Positions 23,361 through 34,597 are shown, numbered from the stretch's first letter. The stretch is 64,000 nucleotides of DNA from Hordeum vulgare subsp. vulgare (GCF_904849725.1 NC_058518.1:510557225-510621224); one strand, 5' to 3'. A program made the numbers and translations. The notes: a model not told the origin generated them from the letters alone.

Positions 23361-24616
23361 GTGGCATCATGAGCTAGGTTCATGCGTATATGTCTTCTCG
23401 AGTAGAACACAAAAGTTTTTGTGGGTGGTGATGTGCGTTTTGCTGCCCTCCTTAGTCTTTTCTTGATTCCACGGTATTGTTGGATTGAAGCGGCTTGGAC
23501 CGACATTATTCGTATGCTTACGAGAGGCTGGTTTCATCGCTACGAGTAACCCCGTTGCTCAAAGATGACTGGCAAGTGTCGGTTTCTCCAACTTTAGTTG
23601 AATCGGATTTGAACGAGGAGGTCCTTGGATGAGGTTAAATAGCAACTCATATATCTCCGTTGTGGTGTTTGCGTAAGTAAGATGCGATCCTACTAGATAC
23701 CCATGGTCACCACGTAAAACATGCAACAACAAAATTAGAGGACGTCTAACTTGTTTTTGCAGGGTATGCTTGTGATGTGATATGGCCAACGATGTGATGT
23801 GATATATTGGATGTATGAGATGATCATGTTGTAATAGAAAATATCGACTTGCACGTCGATGGTACGACAACCGGCAGGAGCCATAGGGTTGTCTTTATAC
23901 TAACGTTTGTGCTTGCAGATGCGTTTACTATTTTTGCTAGGATGTAGCTTTAGTAGTAATAGCATGAGTAGCACGACAACCCCGATGGCAACACGTTGAT
24001 GGAGATCATGGTGAGGAGCCGGTGACGAGAAGATCGTGCCGGTGCTTTGGTGATGGAGATCAAGAAGCACGTGATGATGGCCATATCATGTCACTTATGA
24101 ATTGCATGTGATGTTAATCCTTTTATGCACCTTGTTTTGCTTAGAACGACGGTAGCATTATGAGGTGATCTCTCACTAAAATTTCAAGACGAAATTGTGT
24201 TCTCCCCGACCGTGCACCGTTGCTACAGTTCGTCGTTTCGAGACACCACGTGATGATCGGGTGTGATAGACTCAACGTTCACATACAACGGGTGCAAAAC
24301 AGTTGCGCACGCGGAACACTCGGGTTAAGCTTGACGAGCCTAGCATGTGCAGACATGGCCTCGGAACACATGAGACCGAAAGGTCGATCATGAATCATAT
24401 AGTTGATATGATTAGCATAGGGATGCTTACCACTGAAACTACTCTCGACTCACGTGATGATCGGACTTGGGATAGTGTAAGTGGATCATGAACCACTCAA
24501 ATGACTAGAGAGATGTACTTTTTGAGTGGGAGTTTAGCGAATAATTTGATTAAGTTAAACTCTAATTGTCTTGAACATAGTCTAAGTCCACTTTGAATAT
24601 ATTTGTGTTGTAGATC
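23361..24616 (+). other. Angela leader with initiator-tRNA-type primer site
   Basis: TGGCATCATGAGCTAGG directly after the LTR (23362-23378) is the usual position for priming by initiator Met tRNA (consensus TGGTATCAGAGC; a changed match here). The rest of this ~1.25-kb stretch is untranslated leader, and I see no gene in it. Confidence 0.7.
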
Positions 24617-25454
24617 ATGGCTCACGCGAGTGTCATCCTGAATTTTAATACGTTCCTAGAGAAAGCTAAGTTGAAAGATGATGGAAGCAACTTTGTAGAC
24701 TGGGCTCGTAATCTTAAGCTAATCTTACAAGCTGGAAAGAAGGATTATGTCCTTAATGCTGCGCTAGGACATGAACCACCCGCTACGGCTGATCAGGATG
24801 TTAAGAACGCTTGGTTAGCGCGTAAGGAGGACTACTCAATAGTTCAATGTGCAGTCTTGTATGGCTTAGAACCGGGACTTCAACGTCGCTTTGAGCGTCA
24901 TGGAGCATTTGAGATGTTCCAGGAGTTGAAGTTTATCTTTCAGAAGAACGCCCGGATCGAGAGGTATGAGACCTCCGATAAATTCTATGCTTGCAAGATG
25001 GAGGAAAACTCGTCTGTCAGTGAACATGTGCTCAAAATGTCTGGGTACTCAAACCGTCTAGCTGAGCTGGGGATTGAACTCCCGCAATAGGCTATCACTG
25101 ACAGAATCCTTCAATCACTGCCGCCAAGCTATAAAGGCTTTGTGTTGAACTACAACATGCAAGGGATGAACAAGTCTCCCGGCGAGTTGTTTGCGATGCT
25201 GAAAGTCGCAGAGTCTGAACTCCGTAAAGAGCATCAAGTGTTGATGGTGAGCAAGACCACTAGTTTCAAGAGAAACGGCAAAGGAATGAAGGGAAATTCG
25301 AAGAAGAGTGGCAAGCCTGTTGCCAATCCGCCGAAGAAGCCCAAAGCTGGACCTAAGCCTGAAACAGAGTGCTTCTATTGCAAGGGTATGGGTCACTGGA
25401 AGCGCAATTGCCCCAAGTATCTGGCAGATAAGAAGGCGGGCAAAGAAAAATCAG
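24617..25454 (+). pseudogene. gag: Angela gag with in-frame stop, truncated (copy 1)
   Basis: Starts MAHASVILNFNTFLEKAKL. Residues 1-157 hold the Copia Gag core (DGSNFVDWARNLKLIL, LEPGLQRRFERHGAFEMFQELK). A TAG at 25088-25090 interrupts the frame, which then stays open to the CCHC zinc knuckle (CFYCKGMGHWKRNC at 25370-25411) and a Lys-rich tail. Just after KEKS the sequence switches into the inverted arm. Gag would package the element RNA. The same TAG is in copy 2, so it predates the duplication. The inverted arm has GAA at that position. Confidence 0.9.
25121..25451. other. Loop between convergent Angela arms
   Basis: 331 bp present once, between the end of the forward arm's homology (25120) and the start of the inverted arm (25452). 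It encodes the zinc-knuckle part of gag. Three bases, CAG at 25452-25454, fit both sides of the junction. Confidence 0.8.
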
Positions 25455-25955
25455 TGATTGAAGGATTCTGTCAGTGATAGCTTCCTGCGGGAGTTCAATC
25501 CCCAGTTCAGCTAGACGGTTTGAGTACCCAGACATTTTGAGCACATGTTCACTGACAGACGAGTTTTCCTCCATCTTGCAAGCATAGAATTTATCGGAGG
25601 TCTCATACCTCTCGATCCGGGCGTTCTTCTGAAAGATAAACTTCAACTCCTGGAACATCTCAAATGCTCCATGACGCTCAAAGAGACGTTGAAGTCCCGG
25701 TTCCAAGCCATACAAGACTGCACATTGAACTATTGAGTAGTCCTCCTTACGTGCTAACCAAGCGTTCTTAGCATCCTGATCAGCCGTAGCGGGTGGTTCA
25801 TGTCCTAGCGCAGCATTAAGGACATAATCCTTCTTTCCAGCTTGTAAGATTAGCTTAAGATTACGAGCCCAGTCTACAAAGTTGCTTCCATCATCTTTCA
25901 ACTTAGCTTTCTCTAGGAACGTATTAAAATTCAGGATGACACTCGCGTGAGCCAT
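25452..25955 (-). pseudogene. gag: Inverted-arm Angela gag, truncated
   Basis: Starts MAHASVILNF at 25955 and is open through the Gag core with no internal stop (it reads LPQEAITDRILQSL where the forward copies have a TAG). Translation then crosses the junction at 25452 into antisense loop sequence and ends in about 30 meaningless residues at 25353. Loss of the zinc knuckle makes it non-functional. Confidence 0.85.
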
Positions 25956-27211
25956 GATCTACAACACAAATATATTCAAAGTGGACTTAGACTATGTTCA
26001 AGATAATTAGAGTTCAACTTAATCAAATTACACGCTAAACTCCCACTCAAAAAGTACATCTCTCTAGTCATTTGAGTGGTTCATGATCCACTTACACTAT
26101 CCCAAGTCCGATCATCACGTGAGTCGAGAGTAGTTTCAGTGGTAAGCATCCCTATGCTAATCATATCAACTATATGATTCATGATCGACCTTTCGGTCTC
26201 ATGTGTTCCGAGGACATGTCTGCACATGCTAGGCTCGTCAAGCTTAACCCGAGTGTTCCGCGTGCGCAACTGTTTTGCACCCGTTGTATGTGAACGTTGA
26301 GTCTATCACACCCGATCATCACGTGGTGTCTCGAAACGACGAACTGTAGCAACGGTGCACGGTCGGGGAGAACACAATTTCGTCTTGAAATTTTAGTGAG
26401 AGATCACCTCATAATGCTACCGTCGTTCTAAGCAAAACAAGGTGCATAAAAGGATTAACATCACATGCAATTCATAAGTGACATGATATGGCCATCATCA
26501 CGTGCTTCTTGATCTCCATCACCAAAGCACCGGCACGATCTTCTTGTCACCGGCGACGCACCATGATCATCCATCAACGTGTTGCCATCGTGGTTGTCGT
26601 GCTACTTATGCTATTACTACCAAAGCTACATCCTAGCAAAATAGTAAACGCATCTGCAAGCACATATGTTAGCATAAAGACAACCCTATGGCTCATGCCG
26701 GTTGCCGTACCATCGACGTGCAAGTCGATATTTCTATTACAACATGATCATCTCATACATCCAATATATCACATCACATCATTGGCCATATCACATCACA
26801 ATCATACCCTGCAAAAACAAGTTATACGTCCTCTAATTTTGTTGTTGCAAGTTTTACGTGGTGACCAAGGGTATCTAGTAGGATCGCATCTTACTTACGC
26901 AAACACCACAACGGAGATATATGAGTTGCTATTTAACCTCATCCAAGGACCTCCTCGGTCAAATCCAATTCAACTAAAGTTGGAGAAACCGTCACTTGCC
27001 AGTCATCTTTGAGCAAAGGGGGTTACTCGTAACGATGAAACCAGTCTCTCGTAAGCGTACGAGTAATGTCGGTCCAAGCCGCTTCAATCCAACAATACCG
27101 CGGAATCAAGAAAAGACTAAGGAGGGCAGCAAAACGCACATCACCGCCCACAAAACCTTTTGTGTTCTACTCGAGAAGACATCTACGCATGAACCTAGCT
27201 CATGATGCCAC
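25956..27211 (-). other. Leader of inverted Angela element
   Basis: Untranslated leader with the primer-site-like TGGCATCATGAGCTAGG at 27194-27210 (minus strand). Open frames on the plus strand here (for example 26488-27012 and 27066-27512) are antisense shadows of retroelement sequence. Confidence 0.7.
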
Positions 27212-29031
27212 TGTTGGGGAACGTCGCATGGGAAACAAAATTTTTCCTACGCGCATGAAGACCTATCATGGTGATGTCCATCTACGAGAGGGGATGAGTG
27301 ATCTACGCACCCTTGTAGATCGTACAGCAGAAGCGTTAGAGAACGCGGTTGATGTAGTGGAACGTCCTCACGTCCCTCGATCCGCCCCGCGAACAATCCC
27401 GCGATCAGTCCCACGATCTAGTACCGAACGGACGGCACCTCCGCGTTCAGCACACGTACAGCTCGACGATGATCTCGGCCTTCTTGATCCAGCAAGAGAG
27501 ACGGAGAGGTAGAAGAGTTCTCTGGCAGCGTGACGGTGCTCCGGAGGTTGGTGATGATCTTGTCTCAGCAGGGCTCCGCCCGAGCTCCGCAGAAACGCGA
27601 TCTAGAGGAAAAACTATGGAGGTATGTGGTCGGGCAGCCGTGAGAAAGTCGTCTCAAATCTGCCCTAAAAGCCCCATATATATAGGAGGAGGGAGGGGGA
27701 CCTTGCCTTGGGGTCCAAGGGATCCCCAAGGGGTCGGCCGAGCCAAGGGGGGGAGGACTCCCCCCCAAACCGAGTTGGACTTGGTTTGGTGGGAGGAGTC
27801 CCCCTCCCTTCCCACTTCTTCCCTCTTTTTTTTCTTTCCTTTGATTTTTCTTCTCTTGGCGCATAGGCCCCTTTGGGGCTGTCCCACCAGCCCACTAAGG
27901 GCTGGTGTGTCTCCCCAAAGCCTATGGGCTTCCCCGGAGTGGGTTGCCCCCCTCCGGTGAACTCCCGGAACCCATTCGTCATTCCCGGTACATTCCCGGT
28001 AACTCCGAAAACCTTCCGGTAATCAAATGAGGTCATCCTATATATCAATCTTCGTTTCCGGACCATTCCGGAAACCCTCGTGACGTCCGTGATATCATCC
28101 GGGACTCAGAACAACATTCGGTAACCAACCATATAACTCAAATACGCATAAAACAACGTCGAACCTTAAGTGTGCAGACCCTGCGGGTTCGAGAACTATG
28201 TAGACATGACCGAGAGACTCCTCGTTCAATATCCAATAGCGGGACCTGGATGCCCATATTGGATCCTACATATTCTACGAAGATCTTATCGTTTGAACCT
28301 CAGTGCCAAGGATTCGTATAATCCCGTATGTCATTCCCTTTGTCCTTCGGTATGTTACTTGCCTGAGATTCGATCGTCAGTATCCGTATACCTATTTCAA
28401 TCTCGTTTACCGGCAAGTCTCTTTACTCGTTCCGTAATACAAGATCCCGCAACTTACACTAAGTCACATTGCTTGCAAGGCTTGTGTGTGATGTTGTATT
28501 ACCGAGTGGGCCCCGAGATACCTCTCCGTCACACGGAGTGACAAATCCCAGTCTTGATCCATACTAACTCAACTAACACCTTCGGAGATACCTGTAGAGC
28601 ATCTTTATAGTCACCCAGTTACGTTGCGACGTTTGATACACACAAAGCATTCCTCCGGTGTCACTGAGTTATATGATCTCATGGTCATAGGAATAAATAC
28701 TTGACACGCAGAAAACAGTAGCAACAAAATGACACGATCAACATGCTACGTCTATTAGTTTGGGTCCAGTCCACCACGTGATTCTCCTAATGACGTGATC
28801 CAGTTATCAAGCAACAACACCTTGTTCATAATCAGAAGACACTGACTATCATCGATCAACTGGCTAGCCAACTAGAGGCATGCTAGGGACGGTGTTTTGT
28901 CTATGTATCCACACATGTAAATGAGTCTTCATTCAATACAATTATAGCATGGATAATAAACTATTATCTTGATACAGGAATTATAATAATAACTATACAT
29001 TTATTATTGCCTCTAGGGCATATTTCCAACA
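27212..29031 (-). repeat. 5' LTR of inverted Angela element
   Basis: 1820 bp, complete from TGTTGGAAATATGCCC (at 29031) to CCCCAACA (at 27212), minus strand. TATATATA at 27677-27684. The long G run of the forward LTR is not present here; the matching place near 27945-27955 has only short C stretches. Confidence 0.92.
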
Positions 29032-29520
29032 ACCATCACTATCTCATCTGGAAGATCAAGTCCCACTCGATTCAAGCAATTGTAGCACTCAGACAATCTG
29101 ATCACATGCTTAACGATTGAGCTTTTCTCCCTTACTTTGTAGACAAAGAATCTTGTCGGAGGTCTCATACCTCTCAACAAGGGCACGAGCCTGAAATCCC
29201 AATTTCATCCCTTGGAACATCTCGTATGTCCCGCGACGTTCGAAACATCTTTAGCGCCTCAACTCTAAGCCATTTAAGCATTATGCACTGAACTATCATG
29301 TAGTCATAAAAAACGTCAGATGTTCACAACATCTACAAACGACGCTCGGGGTTTAGCACACCGTGCGGTGCATTAAGGACATAAGCCTTCTGTGCAGCAA
29401 TGAGTACAATCCTCAGTTTACCGACCTAGTCTGCATAATTGCTACTATCATCTTTCAACTAAATTTTCTCTAGGAACATATTAAAGACAGTAGGGCTACA
29501 TCGCAAGCTACAACATAATT
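29032..29520 (-). pseudogene. gag: Degenerate Copia gag
   Basis: Short stretches recall Copia Gag in several minus-strand frames with stops between them. No zinc knuckle is visible because the sequence is cut at 29032. Confidence 0.5.
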
Positions 29521-30619
29521 TGCAAAGACCTTTTGACTATGTTCATGATAATTAAGTTCATCTAATCAAATTGTTTAATGAACTCCCACTTAGATCGACA
29601 CCCCCCGAGTCATCCAAGTGATACATGATCCATGTCGACTAGCTCATGTCCGATCATCACGTGAGACGGACTAGTCATCAATGGTGAACATCCCCATGTT
29701 AATCGTATCATCCATACGACTCATGTTCGATATTTCGGTCTCTCGTATTCCGAGGCCATGTCCGTACATGCTAGGCTCGTCGAGTCAAACTAAGTGTTTT
29801 GCGTCTGTAAATCTGGCTTACATCCATTGCATGCAAACGTTAGAATCTATCACACCCGATCACCACGTGGTGCTTTGAGACAACGATCCTTCGCAACGGC
29901 GCACACTTAGGGGAATACTTATCTCGAAATTTGACGAGGGATCATCTTATCTTTGCTACCATCGTTCTAAGCAATAAGATGTGTGTCTCCATAAAGTTGT
30001 CTCGCCAACTATTATTTCTACTACTATGGCTAATGGTTAGCAATAAAGTAAAGTAAACATATGGCGATATTTAGGTTGACACGCAGGTCATGCAAAAATT
30101 TAAGACAACTCCTATGGCTCCTGCCAGTTGTCGTGATTCCTATTACAAGGACATGATCAATCTCATACATCACATATATTTCATCACATCCTTTTGGCCA
30201 TATCACATCACTTTGCATACCCTGCAAAAACAAATTAGACGTCCTTTAATTGTTGTTGCAAGTTTTACGTGGCTGATTTGGGTTTCTAGCAAGAACGCTT
30301 CTTACCTACGTGACAGCCACAATGTTGATATGCCAATGTTATTTACCCTTTATAAGGACCCTTTTCATCGAGTCCAATTCGAATAAAGTGGGAGAGACAG
30401 ACACCCTCTAGCCACCTTGTGCAACAAGTGCATGTCAGGTGGTGGAACCAGTCTCACGTAAGCGTACGTGTAAAGTCGGTCCGGACCACTTCATCCCACA
30501 ATACCGCCGAAAAAGGATTGGAATAGTAACACCAAGCAATTGACAAAATCATCGTGCACAACTTACCTATGTTCTACTCGTGCATATAATCTATGCATAG
30601 ACCTAGCTCATGATGCCAT
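29521..30619 (-). other. Leader of older Copia element
   Basis: AT-rich leader recognisable by alignment to the Angela leaders (for example around 29880-30000 and 30090-30260). No gene seen. Confidence 0.6.
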
Positions 30620-32370
30620 TATTGGGGATCATAGTACTAATTCAAAAAAATTCCTACGTCACACCAATATCATCTAGGAGAAGCTAGCAACGAGTGATGG
30701 AGAGCATCTTCATACCGTTGAAGATCACAAAACGGAAACATTACTATGAACGCGGTCGATGGAGTCGTACTCGCGGCGAATCAAATCGTGGAAGATCCGA
30801 TCCGAACACCAAACGTACGGTGCCTCCGTGTTCAACACACCTACAGCCCGGGGACGTCTCCTCCTTCTTGATCCAGCAATGAGGGAGGAGAAGTTGAGGG
30901 AGAACTTCGGCAGCACGACAGCATGGTGGCGGTGGAGCTATGTGGTTCTCCGGCAGGGCTTCGCCAAGCACTGTGGAGGAGGAGAAGAGGGAGAGGTAGG
31001 GCTGCGCCAAGGGGTGGTGTTCAAGGTGTGTGCAACCCTCCCAAAACCCTCTCTATTTATAGGAGGGAGGGAGAGGGGGACGTCCACCCTAGGGTTCCCC
31101 TAGGAGGGGTAGCGGCAGCCCTAGGAGGAGGGGGCAGCGGCGCCCTAGGGGTGGCTTGCCACCCAAGTCGGTGGGTGGCAGCTCCACGCCCTAGGGTTTA
31201 GCCGTAGGCGCCTTGGCCCCTCCTCTCTTGGCTCACACCAGCCCACCAGGGGCTGGTTCCCTTCCACTTCCGGCCCATGTAGCCCTCCGGGATAAGTGGA
31301 CCCTCTCGGTGGACCCCCGGTACCCTTTCGGTGGTCCCGGTACAATACCGATAAACACCGAAACCTTTCCGGTGACTGAAACTGGACTTCCCATATATAA
31401 ATCTTTACATCCTGACCATTCCAGAAATCCTCATGATGTCCGGGATCTCATCTAGGACTCCGAACAACCTTCGGTAACCACACATACAATTCCCATTACA
31501 ACTCTAGCGTCACCGAACCTTAAGTGTGTAGACCCTACGGGTTCGGGAATCATGGAGACATGACAGGGACATCTCTCCGGCCAATAACCAACAGCGGGAT
31601 CTGGATACCCATGTTGGCTCCTACATGTTCCACGAGGATCTCATCGGATGAACCAGGATGTCGAGGATTCACTCAATCCCGTATGCAATTCCCTTTGTGT
31701 ACCGGTATAATACTTGCCCAAGATTCGATCGTCGGTATCCCTATACCTTGTTCAATCTCGTTACCGGCAAGTCTCTTTACTCGTTCTGTAACACATCATC
31801 CCGTGGCTAACTGCTTAGTCACATTGAGCTCATTATGATGATGCATTACCGAGTGGGCCCAAAGATACCTCTGTGTCACACGGAGCGACAAATCCCAGTC
31901 TCGATTCGTACAACCCAACAGACACTTTCGGAGATACATGTAGTGCATCTTTATAATAACCCAGTTATGTTGTGACGTTTGATATACCCAAAGCACTTCT
32001 ACGATATTCGGGAGTTGCACAATCTCATGGTCTAAGAAAATGATACTTGACATTATAAAAGTTGTAGGAGACGAACTACACGATCTTGTGCTATGCTTAG
32101 GATTGGGTCTTGTCCATCACATCATTTTCCTAATGATGTGATCCCATTATCAATGACATCCAATGTCCATGGCCAGGAAACCATGACCATCTATTGATCA
32201 ACGAGCTAGCCAACTAAAGGCTCAATAGGGACATGTTGTGGTCTATGTATTCAGACAAGTATAATGGTTTCCGGTTAATTCAATTATAGCATGAACAATA
32301 GACAATTATCATGAACAAGGAAATATAATAATAACCAATTTAGTATTGCCTCTAGGGCATATTTCCAACA
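30620..32370 (-). repeat. 5' LTR of older Copia element
   Basis: About 1751 bp. The 5' terminus is intact at 32370 (TGTTGGAAATATGCCC on the minus strand). The 3' terminus has decayed to ATTGGGG around 30620. TATA-like sequence lies near 31055. Confidence 0.78.
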
Positions 32371-33910
32371 AGACCGGCTGCTATGCAGCATCATCCACCG
32401 GGACCATGCACGCACGCCCAACCCTGAGACGTGTGCTGGAGCAATGCAGAGTGTACCCAATGGACATCACACACTCCCTCGTGTCGTCTCCCCCACAGGC
32501 GACTCGGGCGAAACCCTAGCCACCTCTCCTACTCCCCTCCCAGATCTAGCCTCCCCTCACCGCCGCATGCAAGCGCCGCCGGGCAAAGCCCGCGCGCCGT
32601 CGGCGGCGGCGGGGCCTTCCCTTTCTCTCGCGAGGCTGGACAGCGCGGGGCTGGTCGGCTGAGGAGAGGTGCGGGGCGCGACGGCGGCGGCCGCCGCGGC
32701 GGGCGGGCGTGGCGAGGAGGCGCTAGCGGGCGCGGCGAGTGGGCGTGCTGAGCGGAGTCATGGGCACCAGCGACTCGCGGGCGCGGCGAGTGGGTGTGCC
32801 AAGCGGCGTCGGGCCCCGTGGCGGTGCTGCCACGCGCGTCGCCGCTATGGGAAGCTGTAGGAGGATGCGAGCACGCGTGATCCCCGTGGCGGGCGGTGCC
32901 CTCTCTTGGTGTGGCCGGATCTGGCAGGTCGTTGACGGCCGGATCTGGCGCCCTTGTGGCCGGGGGGCGGAGGTGGTTCGGCCAGTGATTTGCTTCCAGC
33001 GGGTGTGAGGTGGCTCCACATCGGGCTTGCGGTCCGCGGTGGCGTGGTCTTATCACGGCCTCCGGGTTGCTATGGCATGGCGCCAGCGGTGGTGCTCCGG
33101 TGAGTTCTATGAGGTGCAGCAGGTGGCGTTTGCTGCTCTGGTTTGGTGGTGGTGTGTCGGAGACGTTGTCCCCGACATAGGTGTTCCGCTCCTCGACGAA
33201 AGTCATGCTCAACTTCGGTCTGAGCGGATCGCGAATGATGCCCTTGGGTATGATTTTTCCTTGTTGGAGGTGCCATCAAGGGGGTCCGACAGCTCTCCTC
33301 GCTCCATGTTCTTGTCTCCCGGTGAAAACCGTATGCAATGGTGGGGCCCGTGGTGTCATTACTTCGTTGGAAGCATTGCTTTGGAGCAAAATCTGGTGAT
33401 GGAGCACTTGGTTGGTGGTGATGCGGTGGTTTTTGGAGCAGGAAACGTTTGGAAGTGCGTGGAGTCTTTGGTGGTGCTTTCGTTTGGAGCAGGCTGCTTT
33501 GGTCGACGAGGAGGGCAACATGAGCATCCTTCACATGCAATTAGCATTGGGCGAGCTATGTCGGCTTGGCTCGGGAGATTGGTGGGGCATAGGTTTTTGC
33601 TCTTTCGGACCTATCGTTCCTCTCCGATGTCCTCGAGGTCTGCGGATATGCTCGTGGCAGCCCGGTAAAATACGGCGGTTGTCGATGTGCACTCTCGTAG
33701 CAGCGAAGGCACTCGAGTGCCCGACCGGGTGTGTTGTGGGGTTTCGCCTTCCGACGCCTTGTATGTCTTGTGGTGCTCTAGATCTAGTCTAGTTAGAAGT
33801 TGCTATGGTTTTTGCCCGGTTTTCCGCAATAAACTAAGCAGTCCGTTCTTGTAATACTTTCTTCTGATCAATGAATTTGACAGCTCTCCTGCCGACATTC
33901 AAAAAAAAAA
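32371..33910 (+). mobile_element. GC-rich, poly(A)-tailed retroposon-like segment
   Basis: A strongly GC-rich 5' part (CGG-rich at 32570-32760) grades into a TG-rich middle and an AT-rich end with AATAAA-like sequence near 33825 and AATG-containing sequence just before a run of ten A at ~33901-33910. Layout and tail are those of a retroposed RNA, either a LINE-related element or a processed transcript. The longest open frames (33027-33668 plus, 32529-33212 minus) show no domain I recognise. No target duplication found. Confidence 0.45.
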
Positions 33911-33990
33911 CATAAACTCTATTATGGGGTAGACCTCTGTGTTTGTAAGACGATCCGACAGTCCAACCTATCAAAACCCGATAACACATA

Positions 33991-34048
33991 CTCCTTCCGT
34001 AAATTAATATAAAAACATTTAGATAACTATTTTAGTTTACAGAGGGAG
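33991..34048. mobile_element. Stowaway-type MITE, short
   Basis: 58 bp with terminal inverted repeats (CTCCTTCCGTAAA at the left; TTTACAGAGGGAG at the right) flanked by TA on both sides (33989-33990 and 34049-34050). End sequence and TA target duplication are typical of Triticeae Stowaway (Tc1/mariner) elements. Confidence 0.8.
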
Positions 34049-34050
34049 TA

Positions 34051-34597
34051 CTTCATAGAAAATCACCATACACAAACCTATGGTCGAATAAGTTACTTTC
34101 CCTTCTTCCCGATAACCAAGGACTTTGCAATAGAGTTTCAAACATATTTTTCAAGAAAAATAGAGGATCAAACAGTGCAGGGCAACCTATGCAAGTAGTT
34201 GAGTTCCAGTGTTACCATGAGATGATCATCACTTAGCAAACTACCCGTTCGAGAACAGCAACGTCAATGAAGATATGTCATTTCTCTAATTACAACTCAG
34301 AGCCATAAATCAAAGTAGTCCAGTAAAAATTACAATAACACAGGAGAAAAATGTTTATGTTACAAACTTGCAACGGATAGAAAGTTTACCAGTCCGTTCA
34401 ACAAAACAAACATCAATGAGAAGTATAGTGCCTTCTTTCTTTATTAGTACAACCCATATGATGCTTAAAAGAAAATGAAACACATAGTTGGAAGAAAATG
34501 CATTTTATTCATGAAGAAAAGAAACAGCCACTTCCTCTTCAAATCAAATAGCAGCAGTCTCAGATGAGCAATATAACTTTGACCAAAGCACACAGTA
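34051..34597 (-). other. 3' flank and probable 3' UTR of the NLR gene
   Basis: AT-rich, no gene on either strand. On the minus strand two AATAAA signals follow the NLR stop, at 34509-34504 and 34445-34440, about 90 and 155 bases downstream. Confidence 0.55.
34504..34509 (-). terminator. Candidate polyadenylation signal of NLR gene
   Basis: AATAAA on the minus strand 89 bases after the stop codon. A second AATAAA lies at 34445-34440. Confidence 0.45.

Larger units (their letters stand above)
1..25454. repeat. Long direct duplication, copy 1
   Basis: This segment matches 38325-63777 almost base for base in the same orientation. The offset is 38324 at the left, 38326 after two G-run differences near 13150-13280, 38321 after an A-run and a G-run difference near 18040-18295, and 38323 after a small change near 21285. 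Single-base differences I found by eye up to 24.4 kb are at 1093, 1547, 10564, 11206, 13060, 22153, 22859 and 24134. From 24403 to 25454 the copies suddenly differ at about 29 positions. The left end lies at or beyond the window start. The right end is abrupt at 25454, where copy 1 switches to inverted Angela sequence. Confidence 0.97.
21520..25454 (+). mobile_element. Angela/BARE-type Copia element, 5' half (copy 1)
   Basis: 5' LTR 21520-23360, leader, and gag up to just after the zinc knuckle. At 25454 it stops and joins an inverted Angela sequence. Protease, integrase, RT and the 3' LTR are absent here, but copy 2 continues into protease, so the break is specific to copy 1. Confidence 0.9.
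25452..29031 (-). mobile_element. Inverted Angela element, 5' half
   Basis: Reads on the minus strand as a complete 5' LTR (29031-27212), leader (27211-25956) and gag start (25955 down to 25452). It mirrors the forward element at 21520-25120. The arms differ by several percent in the LTR and the first part of the leader, with far fewer differences from about 24030 inward. Its distal half and 3' LTR are missing. It is absent from copy 2 as far as the window shows. Confidence 0.9.
29032..32370 (-). mobile_element. Older minus-strand Copia element, 5' half
   Basis: Minus strand: LTR 32370-30620, leader with primer-site-like sequence at ~30601-30617, then a degenerate gag region down to 29032 that still reads like ERYETSDKILC and a WARN-type core in broken frames. 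More diverged than the two Angela elements, and cut by the inverted Angela LTR at 29031. Confidence 0.75.

Noticed and set aside
26488..27512. Plus-strand open frames of 174 and 148 residues
   Set aside because: They are antisense to the leader and LTR of the inverted Angela element, and the second recurs as the opposite strand of 23060-23506.
21520..29031. Interpretation as one complete Angela element with two LTRs
   Set aside because: The LTRs are in opposite orientation and both are followed inward by leader and gag, so each is a 5' LTR; pol and any 3' LTR are missing.
32529..33212. 227-residue open frame on the minus strand, and 33027-33668 on the plus strand
   Set aside because: Both lie in GC-rich retroposon-like sequence, have low-complexity Pro/Ala/His or Trp-rich composition, overlap each other on opposite strands, and show no domain I know.
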